Of a stretch of DNA of 40,012 nucleotides, positions 25,629-35,298 are shown one piece after another; the first letter of the stretch is position 1; every line of letters begins with the position of its first letter. A model generated the notes under the pieces. It saw only the letters and a list, made by a program, of their open reading frames with translations. It was not told the origin of the DNA and searched no databases. Origin of the DNA: Cytophagaceae bacterium (lineage in GTDB: Bacteria > Bacteroidota > Bacteroidia > Cytophagales > Cytophagaceae); contig JALONH010000025.1 of the NCBI GenBank assembly GCA_025455005.1, positions 1 to 40,012 on the forward strand, in the 5' to 3' direction. The translations under genes and the position numbers were made by a program.

Positions 25629-26093
25629 TTATTTCGTTAAGTCGCGGGCTGCATTCGCTAAACTGTTAGGGTTGACACTAGGTGTACCGTTGAACTCTTC
25701 TTTGAAAATTAAAGCATTGTTTTCATAATAATAATTTCCGGAGATGGCGGTCTGTGGTGCTTTTTGTAATCGTTCCAATACTTTTATCAATATCAGATTT
25801 TTATTATTGAAATAGTATGTTGTGATTCTATAGTCTACATGCGATTCCATATGAACTATTTTAGTAACATCTTTAGTACGTTCGTCTTTAAAATAAAAGG
25901 TGCTAAACGTTTTGTGTAAGGTATGGTGGTATTCCGGTTTAATGTGATGTTCTTCCGATTTATATGGAACGAGCGCTTCGGAATCGATAACTTGTACTAA
26001 ACTGTCAACGGTACGCTTCTGAAAGTTTAGAGATGATTCTGAGTTTTGAATATTTGTGGATAAAAGCCAATGAAGAATTAGTAAGAAATACAT
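25629..26093 (-). CDS. Hypothetical secreted protein
   Basis: A 154-residue protein with a short hydrophobic N-terminus (MYFLLILHWLLSTNIQN) that is probably a signal peptide. The mature part has beta-strand texture (DYRITTYYFNNKNLILIKVL) and resembles small periplasmic proteins, but no family is recognised. It stands as a single gene between ilvC and pheT, with its own terminator. Confidence 0.6.
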   Translation of the reverse strand: MYFLLILHWLLSTNIQNSESSLNFQKRTVDSLVQVIDSEALVPYKSEEHHIKPEYHHTLHKTFSTFYFKDERTKDVTKIVHMESHVDYRITTYYFNNKNLILIKVLERLQKAPQTAISGNYYYENNALIFKEEFNGTPSVNPNSLANAARDLTK

Positions 26094-26283
26094 AATGTAG
26101 TATTGGATAGGTGTTAAGTATTGGTAATCCTACTATCGTACAAATTTGTTTCCTAATCCTCTAAAAAGGGCAGTAAAATAATCGACTAAATAATATTATA
26201 TGTCGATAAAAGAATATTTTATTTAGATGTATAACAAATTGAATAGAAGCCAGTGCATGTAAAAGAATGAATTCAATAAAATG

Positions 26284-26312
26284 AAAAACCCATCGGTTGG
26301 CGATGGGTTTTT
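26284..26312. terminator. Terminator of ilvC
   Basis: AAAAACCCATCG and CGATGGGTTTTT pair around GTTGG; on the minus strand the T-run follows, 24 bases after the ilvC stop. Confidence 0.9.
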
Positions 26313-26335
26313 CAATCTTATACCAACGATAAGAA

Positions 26336-27826
26336 TTATCGTTGATCGCCTAAGCTTAAAGACTTCATATCTTTCATTGCCTGTCTTAAGTCAGCACCAA
26401 CCAATTCAATTGGGTGCATACGTAAAACTTGGTTCACAGCAATTAAGGTCGCGTTATCTACACCGTTATCTTTACCGGTGTTATAGTTTTTACCTATAAT
26501 GTCTGTCTCTACTTTTTTCATGAAATCTGCTAAAAGAGGTTTACATGCATGGTCAAATAAATAACAACCATATTCTGCAGTGTCAGAAATCACACGATTC
26601 ATCTCATATAGTTTTTTACGAGCGATAGTATTGGCGATAAGTGGTGTTTCGTGAAGGGATTCGTAATATGCAGATTCTTCTTTTATACCGGACTCTGTCA
26701 TGGTTTCGAACGCCAATTCAACACCCGCACGAACTAAAGCAACCATTAACAAGCCGTTGTCATAGTATTCTTGTTCTGCAATTTTTATATCTCCCGCAGC
26801 TGTTTTTTCAAAAGCTGTTTCAGCGGTTGCTGCTCTCCAGGTTAATAAGTTTTTATCATTATTAGCCCAATCTTCCATCATAACACGGGAGAACTCACCA
26901 CTCATGATATCGTCTTGGTGTTTTTGGAAAAGCGGACGCATGATTTTCTTAAGTTCCTCTGAAATAGTAAAACATTTTACTTTAGCCGGATTACTTAATC
27001 TATCCATCATAGCTGTGATACCACCAAACTTTAAAGATTCCGTGATAACTTCCCAACCATATTGAATCAGCTTAGCCGCATACCCTTTATCGATTCCTTT
27101 TTCTACCATTTTGTCGAAACATAAAATAGAACCGGTTTGCAATAAACCACATAAGATGGTTTGTTCACCCATTAAGTCCGATTTTACTTCCGCCACAAAG
27201 GATGATTTCAAAACGCCGGCACGGTGACCACCGGTACCTACACAGTAAGCTTTAGCCCAATCCCATCCTTTGCCTTCCGGATCGTTTTCCGGATGCACAG
27301 CAATAAGAGTTGGAACTCCAAAACCTCTTTTATATTCTTCTCTAACTTCAGAGCCCGGAGATTTAGGCGCTACCATGATGACCGTAATGTCTTTACGCAC
27401 TTGCATACCTTCTTCTACGATATTGAAACCATGAGAATACGATAGTGTTGCTCCTTTTTTCATCAAAGGCATAACGGCAGATACAACAGAAGTATGTTGC
27501 TTGTCCGGAGTTAAATTAATTACTAAGTCGGCAGTTGGTATTAGTTCTTCGTAAGTACCTACGGTGAATCCGTTGTCTGTAGCGTTTTTCCAAGATTGTC
27601 TTTTGCTGTCGATAGCTTCTTTACGAAGTGTATAAGATACATCCAGTCCGGAATCACGAAGGTTTAATCCTTGGTTTAATCCTTGAGCACCGCATCCTAC
27701 GATAACGATTTTCTTTCCTTTTAAAACATTTACTCCGTCAGAGAATTCGCTGTTATCCATGAATTCACAAACGCCTAATTGGTTTAATTTTTCGCGTAAC
27801 GGTAAGGTGTTAAAATAATTAGCCAT
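26336..27826 (-). CDS. ilvC: Ketol-acid reductoisomerase, class II
   Basis: A 496-residue NADPH-dependent enzyme of branched-chain amino acid synthesis that turns acetolactate into dihydroxyvalerate. [10 protein letters not shown] is the nucleotide-binding loop, and [13 protein letters not shown] with GTGGHRAG are in the core. The length (class I is about 330) marks the long E. coli-type class II. The start ATG 27826 gives [14 protein letters not shown], as in the family; a 20-residue extension upstream is not supported. No other ilv or leu gene is near, unlike many genomes. An imperfect palindrome GTGCAAAATTGCAC at 27871-27884 lies in the leader and may be a regulator site. Confidence 0.96.
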   Translation of the reverse strand: MANYFNTLPLREKLNQLGVCEFMDNSEFSDGVNVLKGKKIVIVGCGAQGLNQGLNLRDSGLDVSYTLRKEAIDSKRQSWKNATDNGFTVGTYEELIPTADLVINLTPDKQHTSVVSAVMPLMKKGATLSYSHGFNIVEEGMQVRKDITVIMVAPKSPGSEVREEYKRGFGVPTLIAVHPENDPEGKGWDWAKAYCVGTGGHRAGVLKSSFVAEVKSDLMGEQTILCGLLQTGSILCFDKMVEKGIDKGYAAKLIQYGWEVITESLKFGGITAMMDRLSNPAKVKCFTISEELKKIMRPLFQKHQDDIMSGEFSRVMMEDWANNDKNLLTWRAATAETAFEKTAAGDIKIAEQEYYDNGLLMVALVRAGVELAFETMTESGIKEESAYYESLHETPLIANTIARKKLYEMNRVISDTAEYGCYLFDHACKPLLADFMKKVETDIIGKNYNTGKDNGVDNATLIAVNQVLRMHPIELVGADLRQAMKDMKSLSLGDQR

Positions 27827-27957
27827 GTTGCTATTGCTTTGAAATAAGATTGCTTCTATTAATAAAACGAGTGCAAAATTGCACATTTTTTATGAAAATT
27901 CAGCGTGTGGAAGTGTAGGAAACCTTATATAAGATTTAAGTTGCTGATTAGTAAGTA

Positions 27958-28395
27958 TTAAAAATTACTTGGGTCTATTTTTCGACGGCCTTCTTTCCGT
28001 GTTTTTTGGATTTCTTTACTCTCTCGCTTCTTTTTCTTGGAAGCAGCTGTAGGAGCACTCGGTCGTCTTTTTTTAGGTACCACAAAAACTTGAGCCAACT
28101 GCTGAACTAATTTTTGTAATCCTTTTTTCTTATTCATTATCAAACTGCGTTCTTCATCTGATGTTACCCTCAACCATCCTTCATCGGATAATTTGCGTTC
28201 CCATGAAGCGCACACTTTTTCTTTTTGTTCATCTGTTAGTAAAAATGAGTTTCTGGGATTCCAATACAATTCAGCTTTAGTATGTACTTTGTTTACATGT
28301 TGCCCACCTTTGCCTCCGGACAAGGCCGCTTTAAAGGTGACTTCAGTAGCAATTCCTTTTTTTATCCAATATTCCGGTTGATATTCGAAAGCCAT
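27958..28395 (-). CDS. arfB: Ribosome-rescue peptidyl-tRNA hydrolase ArfB
   Basis: A 145-residue ArfB (YaeJ) that frees ribosomes stalled on mRNA without a stop codon by hydrolysing the peptidyl-tRNA. The catalytic GGQ is at residues 30-32 (GGKGGQHVNKVHT). The C-terminal tail is strongly basic (KKKKRESKEIQKTRKEGRRK), as needed to enter the empty mRNA channel. Length is typical. Five bases separate it from the DUF1684 gene, so it is at the end of a radC, DUF1684, arfB run. Confidence 0.93.
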   Translation of the reverse strand: MAFEYQPEYWIKKGIATEVTFKAALSGGKGGQHVNKVHTKAELYWNPRNSFLLTDEQKEKVCASWERKLSDEGWLRVTSDEERSLIMNKKKGLQKLVQQLAQVFVVPKKRRPSAPTAASKKKKRESKEIQKTRKEGRRKIDPSNF

Positions 28396-28399
28396 ACCG

Positions 28400-29041
28400 T
28401 TATCGTTTGTACATCTTTTCGCCTACCGGTATCGCGATCGGCAATTTATTGCTAATCGGAGGTATAGGACAAGAATATTGGTAGTTGTAAACACAATACG
28501 GATTATAGGCATAATTAAAATCAATATCGATGGTTTGGTTATTGGTTAAGGGAACATCTAAATAACGCCCACCTTCGTACGTGCTTTCCCCATTCGTGGC
28601 ATCATAAAAAGGAAGGAATAGGGTAGGGGCATTACTTTCTTCTTCCGGATGTTTATACAAGATTAAACTTAAATTTTGTTGTTTGATTTTAAAATCGGCC
28701 TTTAAGTAAGCTACGTAGGTAGATACTTTACCATCGTTTCTAGGTAGAAAAATACGGGTCGTATCTCTCAAATAAGTGATGAACGCTTTTACTTTAAACT
28801 CCGGATTAATCGGAAAATAGTTTAACCCATAAAAGGTGTCTTTTTCTGTAATGGGGGATTTAATGGATTGTCGAAAATTAGCGTCTTTCTGTTGACGAAA
28901 TGTTTCGATTGTTTCTTCATAGGAATTACTGTTTATACCGGTAAGAATTAAACCTAATACAACCGCTATTACAGCGCCTACAATGATGTAACGAATAATC
29001 CCTTTCCGTTTGAGCGCATTATATTTGTCCTTCGTCTCCAA
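28400..29041 (-). CDS. DUF1684 family protein, membrane-anchored
   Basis: A 213-residue protein with an N-terminal membrane helix (residues about 17-36) and a periplasmic DUF1684 domain. The family signature is the C-terminal part: GGRYLDVPL, then IDFNYAYNPYCVYN and CPIPPISNKLPIAIPVGE. Its biochemical role is unknown. The start is TTG 29041, inside the end of radC (23-base overlap); no ATG exists before the membrane helix, so translation is likely coupled to radC. Confidence 0.85.
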   Translation of the reverse strand: METKDKYNALKRKGIIRYIIVGAVIAVVLGLILTGINSNSYEETIETFRQQKDANFRQSIKSPITEKDTFYGLNYFPINPEFKVKAFITYLRDTTRIFLPRNDGKVSTYVAYLKADFKIKQQNLSLILYKHPEEESNAPTLFLPFYDATNGESTYEGGRYLDVPLTNNQTIDIDFNYAYNPYCVYNYQYSCPIPPISNKLPIAIPVGEKMYKR

Positions 29042-29717
29042 AACTATACCATTTAAGTTGTGCTATGATAACATGGTCTAATATTGGGATGTCCAATAAA
29101 GCCCCTGCTTTACTCAGTTTTTGCGTAAGCTGAATATCTTCCGGACTAGGTCTACATTGTCCGGAAGGGTGATTATGTACTAATATAATAGAGCAAGCTA
29201 AATGCTCCAAGGCATATTTAAAAATAAGTTTACTGTCTACGACTGTTCCGGTTACACCACCACTGCTTATTTTGATTTTTTTAAGTACATGATTACTTCG
29301 GTTTAATAATAAAATCCAAAATTCTTCATAGGGCAAATCCATTAACTCTCCTCGCATTAATTGATAAACATGTTCAGAAAATTTAATTTGAGGTCGACTC
29401 ACCTGTTCTTGTTCTGATCGTCGTCTACTCAACTCTAGCGCGGCCAGTATGGTTACGGCTTTTGCTTCTCCGATTCCCTTGTATTTACAAAGTTCTTCGA
29501 TCGACTTTCGAGCTAGTTCATGAATATTTTGATCGTTATCTTTTAAGAGCACTTTTGCTAAATCTACTGCGCTGAGTTCTTTACTCCCCGATCCTAGTAG
29601 AATCGCAATGAGCTCCGCGTCCGATAGTGCTTTTCCTCCTTTTAAAATAAGTTTTTCTCGAGGACGATCGTCTTCTGCCCATGAGGGTATACCTCCGGAT
29701 GTCGTAGTGGTTTCCAT
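29019..29717 (-). CDS. radC: RadC family JAB/MPN-domain protein
   Basis: A 232-residue RadC. The N-terminal half holds a helix-hairpin-helix region (ELCKYKGIGEAKAVTILAAL) and the C-terminal half a JAB1/MPN metallo-domain with the zinc motif HNHPSG at residues 181-186 and PSPEDIQLT after it. Historically named as DNA repair, its real role is unclear. First gene of a short minus-strand run with DUF1684 and arfB. Confidence 0.93.
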   Translation of the reverse strand: METTTTSGGIPSWAEDDRPREKLILKGGKALSDAELIAILLGSGSKELSAVDLAKVLLKDNDQNIHELARKSIEELCKYKGIGEAKAVTILAALELSRRRSEQEQVSRPQIKFSEHVYQLMRGELMDLPYEEFWILLLNRSNHVLKKIKISSGGVTGTVVDSKLIFKYALEHLACSIILVHNHPSGQCRPSPEDIQLTQKLSKAGALLDIPILDHVIIAQLKWYSFGDEGQI

Positions 29718-29765
29718 AGCTGTATGTTAGATGAAAAAAGCAGGTTGATTAAACTAAACTAAAAT

Positions 29766-29795
29766 AAAAAAGCTCCGACAAATCAGAGCTTTTTT
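29766..29795. terminator. Terminator of rpsT
   Basis: AAAAAGCTC and GAGCTTTTT pair around a 10-base loop, about 22 bases after the rpsT stop on the minus strand. Confidence 0.75.
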
Positions 29796-29816
29796 ATTGA
29801 AAAAGATTGGTTGAGC

Positions 29817-30071
29817 TTACGCTAAACGATTCACGTATTTCGCTAACTTAGATTTTTTATTGGCTGCGTTGTTCTTATGAATGATGTTTTTCTTTGCTAA
29901 TTTATCAATCATGGAAACAACTTTTTTGTATAATTCCGATGCCTCCGCTTTCTCTGTAGTAGCACGTAAACGTTTAATAAACGTACGTGTCGTTTTCATT
30001 TGGTAGCGGTTTAATAAATATTTCGCTCTGTTAGAACGGATTCTCTTTAAAGATGATTTATGGTTTGCCAT
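29817..30071 (-). CDS. rpsT: 30S ribosomal protein S20
   Basis: An 84-residue, very basic, helical ribosomal protein that binds 16S rRNA. MANHKSSLKRIRSNRAKYLLNRYQ and the late NNAANKKSKLAKYVNRL (seen in parts) match S20. Single gene with its own promoter and terminator. Confidence 0.96.
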   Translation of the reverse strand: MANHKSSLKRIRSNRAKYLLNRYQMKTTRTFIKRLRATTEKAEASELYKKVVSMIDKLAKKNIIHKNNAANKKSKLAKYVNRLA

Positions 30072-30106
30072 AGGTAATGTGTATCTTTCTACTCAATAAT
30101 GGATTG

Positions 30107-30137
30107 CAAAGGTAGGATTTGACATTTAATTTTCCAA
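30107..30137 (-). promoter_or_regulatory. Promoter of rpsT, minus strand
   Basis: Read on the minus strand: TTG (30137-30135), 20 bases, then TACCTTTG (30114-30107), one base from the ideal Bacteroidota spacing. It lies about 36 bases before the ATG. Confidence 0.6.
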
Positions 30138-30187
30138 ATATATACTACAAAATGGCTAAATATCTTTAGATTTGTGGGTAATCAGCT

Positions 30188-31156
30188 ATGGAAAATCAAG
30201 TGTCAAAACCAAAATTTTTGATAATAGGGCTGCTTTTTGCCTTTTTATCCACTTCTTGGGGATTTTTTGCCCACAAAGAAATTAACAAAATTGCCGTATA
30301 TTCTTTACCTCCGGAACTAGGATCTTTTTATAAGAAACATGTCCATTTTATAACTGACCATGCTGTGGATCCGGATAAACGGAGGTACATTCTTCCTCAA
30401 GAAGCTCCTAAACATTACTGGGATAAAGAGTTTTATACCGATTCTATACTTTACCGATCAACTCCGATTCCATACCATCAAGCAGTCAATCGATATTCTC
30501 TGGATTCTATTCATCGACATGGTTCTTTACCTTGGAACTTGACCTATCTAATCCTTCAGTTAACTCAAGCGTTTAGAGAGAAAGAGGTCAGTCGAATTAT
30601 AAAACTTTCATCTGATATTGGGCATTATGTGGGCGACTTGCACGTGCCCTTACATACTACAAAAAATTATAATGGTCAACTGACGCATCAGCAGGGTATT
30701 CATGGCCTCTGGGAATCTCGTCTTCCGGAAATCTATCAAGAAACTTATTTTTATTATGTTCAAAAACCTGACTATATAATTAATAAAGAAAAAGCGGTTT
30801 GGGATGCTCTTCGAGCGTCCAATCAAGCGGTTGATTCTGTGTTAAGTTTCGAACGTAAGGTCGCACTCAGTCTTCCGGCTGCACAACACTTTACCTACGA
30901 AGAACGGAACGGAAGTACTATAAGAACATATTCAAGAGTATTTTGTCAAAAGTACCATGTCTTATTAAATGGTATGGTAGAACGTAGGTTACAAGCTTCT
31001 GTATATCTACTGGCCAGCATTTGGTATAGTGCTTGGATGGATGCCGGAAGTCCGGATTTGAATCCACAGGAAGGGGTACACTTAACACCGGAAGAAATGC
31101 AAGAGCAACAAAAATTATTACAACTACCGGCTTCGCAAGGTTGTATCCATCCTTGA
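30188..31156 (+). CDS. Zinc-dependent phospholipase C / S1-P1 nuclease-like protein
   Basis: A 322-residue exported protein. The signal peptide ends near SWG, which leaves WGFFAHKEINKIAV at the mature start. Zinc ligands seem to be that Trp and His plus later His/Asp residues in HFITDHAVDPDKRRY, APKHYWD, DIGHYVGDLHVPLH and GIHGLWE, the pattern of the phospholipase C/P1 nuclease fold. Substrate (phospholipid or nucleic acid) cannot be told. Its last 33 bases overlap, tail to tail, the end of the minus-strand lipoprotein gene, so no terminator fits between. Confidence 0.83.
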   Translation: MENQVSKPKFLIIGLLFAFLSTSWGFFAHKEINKIAVYSLPPELGSFYKKHVHFITDHAVDPDKRRYILPQEAPKHYWDKEFYTDSILYRSTPIPYHQAVNRYSLDSIHRHGSLPWNLTYLILQLTQAFREKEVSRIIKLSSDIGHYVGDLHVPLHTTKNYNGQLTHQQGIHGLWESRLPEIYQETYFYYVQKPDYIINKEKAVWDALRASNQAVDSVLSFERKVALSLPAAQHFTYEERNGSTIRTYSRVFCQKYHVLLNGMVERRLQASVYLLASIWYSAWMDAGSPDLNPQEGVHLTPEEMQEQQKLLQLPASQGCIHP

Positions 31157-32455
31157 TTGTAAAAGTAGTTGACTTAATTGAGCACATTGCTCAATCGGAT
31201 GTTCGTCTCCTTTAAATTTAATACTTCCTTTTATTCCGGAGGGGTGTTGAGCTACTACAAATTGTTGTACATATAGGTTTAATATAGAATCTGTTTTTGA
31301 AATAGAATAGCCCAATGATGCTGATCGTGGTTCATTGTATAAAAATCCCGGTCTATAGGAAAATAGAATAGTGGTATCGGTAACATCGGAATGAACGAGA
31401 GGTTTCTCACCGGTATACCATACAAAGACGGTATCTTTTGCTACTATATAGGATGGGAAGGCGCCAAGTATGACCGCACTTTTTTTGGATTGGGTTTGAA
31501 TGATGCGTTGTTGTTGAAGCCAATGCAAAAGGGTTTGCGAAGAAGCATCTATTGGCACTGTAGCTACGGCTTTGGGATAAAGAATTTTTTGAACACTCGG
31601 AACTAAACGCGTTTCAAATTCTTCGTTTACTTGAGTGGTATACGTTATTTGTTGGAGGGTGTCCCATCCACTACAATAAAAACGAATCGGTAAGCTATAT
31701 ACAGCTCTAGAAACAATGGTATCGTTTTTTAGGGAATGGAGTAATCGTTGGTATAGGTGCTGGTTGATTTTAGGTATCCACTGTACTACATCGGCCATGC
31801 TGGTTGAAACATACAAGCCGGGAGGGGAATCAAGGCGGAGTTGTGGAGCGCTATCTATAGATGTCTTTGAAATATTTAGTAAAACCGTTTTATCCTCTAG
31901 AAAAAATTGTACAGTATATATTTCAGGGGTTCCATTTTTATTTTTTCCTTTTACATAACCGAATCCCCATTCCGTGTTAGTCCAACGTCGTGGTGTCTGT
32001 TGGTATACTATCCAATCTTGAATGGGAATGTCATGGATGTTGAAGGATACACTTAGAATAAGGTAGTTGGATAGTACCTTCCAATAGAGGTTGGGGGCAG
32101 CCCGAGTATTTAATTTTTCTTTTATGATACTGGAGTCTTTGATAGAATAAACAAACGCCCAATAATATGTACCATTGAACTCTCCGTTAACAATAAGGGT
32201 ATTTTTGTCTTCAAGCCCCCAATCAGATTTGTGTTTAATTAACTCAAGGGGTAGAGGGAGTGAGTCTTGATCACCTATAGACCAACGGTTCGACCATAGT
32301 CTATGGAGAAGCAACTCTTTAATTAACATGGGCTCGTTAATTTCTACTATCGCAAGTGTCCCCTTAGGAAGATATAATCCGGTTGCAGCCGGTTGCTGTT
32401 TAGTGCAAGTAATAAGCAATAAACTTAAGAGTAGAATGAATAAACTGTTTTTCAC
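31124..32455 (-). CDS. Predicted lipoprotein, last gene of the envelope operon
   Basis: A 443-residue lipoprotein: hydrophobic run then lipobox LITC with Cys 17. The mature part begins GLYLPKGTLAIVEIN, similar in design to the YIPKDVFVYIQVN opening of the DUF4836 protein encoded just upstream, so the two may be distant relatives (a DUF3352/DUF4836-like fold). Overlaps that gene by four bases. Function unknown. Confidence 0.7.
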   Translation of the reverse strand: MKNSLFILLLSLLLITCTKQQPAATGLYLPKGTLAIVEINEPMLIKELLLHRLWSNRWSIGDQDSLPLPLELIKHKSDWGLEDKNTLIVNGEFNGTYYWAFVYSIKDSSIIKEKLNTRAAPNLYWKVLSNYLILSVSFNIHDIPIQDWIVYQQTPRRWTNTEWGFGYVKGKNKNGTPEIYTVQFFLEDKTVLLNISKTSIDSAPQLRLDSPPGLYVSTSMADVVQWIPKINQHLYQRLLHSLKNDTIVSRAVYSLPIRFYCSGWDTLQQITYTTQVNEEFETRLVPSVQKILYPKAVATVPIDASSQTLLHWLQQQRIIQTQSKKSAVILGAFPSYIVAKDTVFVWYTGEKPLVHSDVTDTTILFSYRPGFLYNEPRSASLGYSISKTDSILNLYVQQFVVAQHPSGIKGSIKFKGDEHPIEQCAQLSQLLLQSRMDTTLRSR

Positions 32456-34545
32456 TTTTTAAAATGAACATAAATAGCATTGACCATATCCACTAATAGA
32501 TTAATGCTGTTTTTAGAAGTGTCATTGAACGATATATATTGTTCGTTTCTATATCCATTTGTATGAGTTTGTCGTGTGAACGATTCAGTCTCATCAAAGT
32601 AGGAGGCTAGAATTTCGAGAATTTCTGCTACTTCTTTATCTTCCATATAATGAGAAGTGGAGGATAAGATTTTTCCTATTTCTACAAAATAACTATTCGA
32701 GTTCTCAATGATTCTATCGTAGTTTTCTTTTTCGAAAGCACTAATACTAGATGCAGATTTCTTATTCGGTTGAATATTATTATCATTTGTAATAATAATA
32801 TTTGATCCATCAAACCATAAGTAACTATTAAAATTGCCCGGTATTATTAAATAACGTTTGCCTTCTTTTTTTAATATTCCCTCTTCTGTAGCCAATTTTA
32901 AATACCTTTCAATTGTTTCTTTATCTCCACCGGATAGTGCCAGTGTAAAGAGAGGGAAAGGGATTTTTTTAGTTTTTTCTACTTCTTTGGTATTGAATTC
33001 CTCGTCTGTTTCGTAATCGATATATTTTTGCTCAATAGAAGTCATAGCATGGTACATAAACAAGATGTCGCCTTTAAATAAATTCCAAACATCATCTCCT
33101 TTTATGCCCATTCTAAGCAATTCGTTTTTGGCTACAGTATCTTTACGATTTTCAATTAAAATTTGTAAGGAATCGATAACTTGTTCTAGACTATCTTGTT
33201 CATACCAATTAATATTGTCGTTTAATTCATATTCATCTCTAGATTGGTGCCATGAATACGTATACACATAATCGTTTTCTTCTTTGTAAACGGTGCCGGA
33301 ATCTGTTTCGGCCTTAATATTGGACGACCTAACATTTGATTTCGGTTTGCCATAATCTTTATATAAGTAATGATGGATGGAATCTATTTTATCACGATAC
33401 GCTTTTATAGATTTGTCACTTTCCATTTGATTCGCTGCATACTTTCTGTAGGTTTTAAAAACAATCGTATCCATATTGATTTTAAAGTTAGAATCTACAA
33501 AATGGTGCAAGGCTTTAATACTTACACTATAATTTAAATAGCTCGTTACAGGTGCTTGATATATAAGAGAAGCAAACGATTCACTTGGAGTTACTTGAAA
33601 TATAGGATTGATAATGTTTCCTAAAGCGGAACTATAATTAGAATTGCCTATAGATCGAATAATTCCGTTATCAAAAGATAAACAGTTGGTATAACTGATA
33701 CTATCAATTAACGCATTGGAGAATAAATTTGGATTCTTTAAATAAGAGGTATCGTTTATTTCTTCCCAAAGGTTATTCATATTTTTTAATTTAGGCATGT
33801 TTTGATAAACGATAACATCAGAAGCGGTTTTTCTTAGTTTTATAATTGTATCATTTTGTGAAATAGATGCAGTACTATAATCCTTTATCGATACTTGTAT
33901 GAATTTTTTAACAACAGCCGGAGAAACGGGCTTGTACGAGTACGTATTGTAGTTAAACGAACGAGCACTTTCTGGCAATACGGTGATGATTAGTTTTTCT
34001 TTATCAAAATAAAATATCACTCCGTCTTTTATAAAGTAATATCCAACTTTGCCCCATTTGCTAATTTTAATTTCTTTTTCAAAAAGATTTTTAACAAAGG
34101 ATTGAAAATCGTTTACATTTAGGATAGGTAGTAAATATATGGTCAATAATTCACGTGTATCGATATCGGTATCATAGGCATCAACTTCATAATAGTTGTC
34201 GTATTTCACTTTTTTACTTTTCGACGGAGCGTCGTTTTCTATTAAAAAATTATAGAAATACATAGGGGCTTTAAAATTTATTCCGGTTTCATCTGGATTT
34301 TCAAAAAGCTTTACAATAGCTCTATCTTCAGCACTTCTATTGTCGGATAATTTAAATATAAAATCTTTATACAAGTCGGTAGAACGAATAGCATCAAAGT
34401 CAATTTTATTATTTAAAGAATCCCCATTGACTTGTATATATACAAAAACATCTTTAGGTATATAGTGGCTTAGGTCGTTTTGAGCCCATACAGTGACGTT
34501 AAAAAATAACGACAGGGATAGAATAAGGCAGATTTTTGAAAACAT
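32452..34545 (-). CDS. DUF4836 family exported protein
   Basis: A 697-residue exported protein with a signal peptide ending near VWAQN (residue 22). The mature start DLSHYIPKDVFVYIQVNGDSL and the wide alternation of strands and helices fit the DUF4836 family of Bacteroidota. There is a charged stretch around residues 400-470 and a second repeat-like half later. No catalytic motif visible. Middle gene of three minus-strand envelope genes, six bases after the upstream lipoprotein gene. Confidence 0.75.
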   Translation of the reverse strand: MFSKICLILSLSLFFNVTVWAQNDLSHYIPKDVFVYIQVNGDSLNNKIDFDAIRSTDLYKDFIFKLSDNRSAEDRAIVKLFENPDETGINFKAPMYFYNFLIENDAPSKSKKVKYDNYYEVDAYDTDIDTRELLTIYLLPILNVNDFQSFVKNLFEKEIKISKWGKVGYYFIKDGVIFYFDKEKLIITVLPESARSFNYNTYSYKPVSPAVVKKFIQVSIKDYSTASISQNDTIIKLRKTASDVIVYQNMPKLKNMNNLWEEINDTSYLKNPNLFSNALIDSISYTNCLSFDNGIIRSIGNSNYSSALGNIINPIFQVTPSESFASLIYQAPVTSYLNYSVSIKALHHFVDSNFKINMDTIVFKTYRKYAANQMESDKSIKAYRDKIDSIHHYLYKDYGKPKSNVRSSNIKAETDSGTVYKEENDYVYTYSWHQSRDEYELNDNINWYEQDSLEQVIDSLQILIENRKDTVAKNELLRMGIKGDDVWNLFKGDILFMYHAMTSIEQKYIDYETDEEFNTKEVEKTKKIPFPLFTLALSGGDKETIERYLKLATEEGILKKEGKRYLIIPGNFNSYLWFDGSNIIITNDNNIQPNKKSASSISAFEKENYDRIIENSNSYFVEIGKILSSTSHYMEDKEVAEILEILASYFDETESFTRQTHTNGYRNEQYISFNDTSKNSINLLVDMVNAIYVHFKK

Positions 34546-34551
34546 ATACTA

Positions 34552-35223
34552 TTAAGGATTTAAATCAAAGGTAACGTTGGAAGCTTGTTTATAGGAAAGC
34601 GTTGTCCATAAATCATTTTTATACATAGCTGCTTTTTTAGAAGGGGATAGGGTGTAATAATTGCTAGAGGTTGACGCAATAGGTTCCTCAAATCGACAAA
34701 TAATCCTATAGGTAGCACTTCTACACATCTCTACTTCCTGATTGCCTGCTTTCGAAACGATATGTGAAATATGAGCATTATCTGATTGACGCATGAATTT
34801 ACCGCTTGAAAACGTATACAATTCTAATACATCAGGGGCTTGTTTGTCATAGGTCTTCCATAGTGTTTGAATCGCTTTGTTTAATTGACTTATATTGGTA
34901 AAGTCAAATTGAATATGATAGAGGTAGTTTACGTGGTCAAACTTTATAGACGTATTGGAGATGCCTTCTTGTGCACTGATAATCTGTTTCGCTGACTCTA
35001 ATTGTTTTTCCACATCGATTGATGTGGGAACTTTATATTTTAATATGGAGTCTTGTGTTCGTATTTTATCGATTTGTGTCTTACTTTGACTAAGATTTAA
35101 GGAAACTTTATAAGTGCCCGAACCGTCTTTCTTAACGGTCAAATCTTCTATCATTTCAAAACAAGAAGAACAGGAAAGTAGTAGGACGAAACAAAATATC
35201 CCCAGTCTAATTTTTGTTACCAT
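34552..35223 (-). CDS. Predicted lipoprotein, first gene of the envelope operon
   Basis: A 223-residue lipoprotein with lipobox LLSC (Cys 18; a second Cys at 21 is also possible). It starts CFEMIEDLTVKKDGSGTYKVSLNLS, a texture seen in small Bacteroidota envelope lipoproteins with a beta-strand domain. Family not recognised with certainty. It leads the operon with the DUF4836 protein and a second lipoprotein. Confidence 0.7.
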   Translation of the reverse strand: MVTKIRLGIFCFVLLLSCSSCFEMIEDLTVKKDGSGTYKVSLNLSQSKTQIDKIRTQDSILKYKVPTSIDVEKQLESAKQIISAQEGISNTSIKFDHVNYLYHIQFDFTNISQLNKAIQTLWKTYDKQAPDVLELYTFSSGKFMRQSDNAHISHIVSKAGNQEVEMCRSATYRIICRFEEPIASTSSNYYTLSPSKKAAMYKNDLWTTLSYKQASNVTFDLNP

Positions 35224-35275
35224 AATACAACATACTAAAAAAAACAGATACTTGAATACTTTTAAAGTAAAAGAA

Positions 35276-35298
35276 AAAGAGAGGGGAGTCCTCTCTTT
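35276..35298. terminator. Terminator at the ettA stop codon
   Basis: AAAGAGAGG and CCTCTCTTT pair around GGAGT; the arm includes two bases of the ettA stop codon. On the minus strand a T-rich run follows. Confidence 0.75.
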
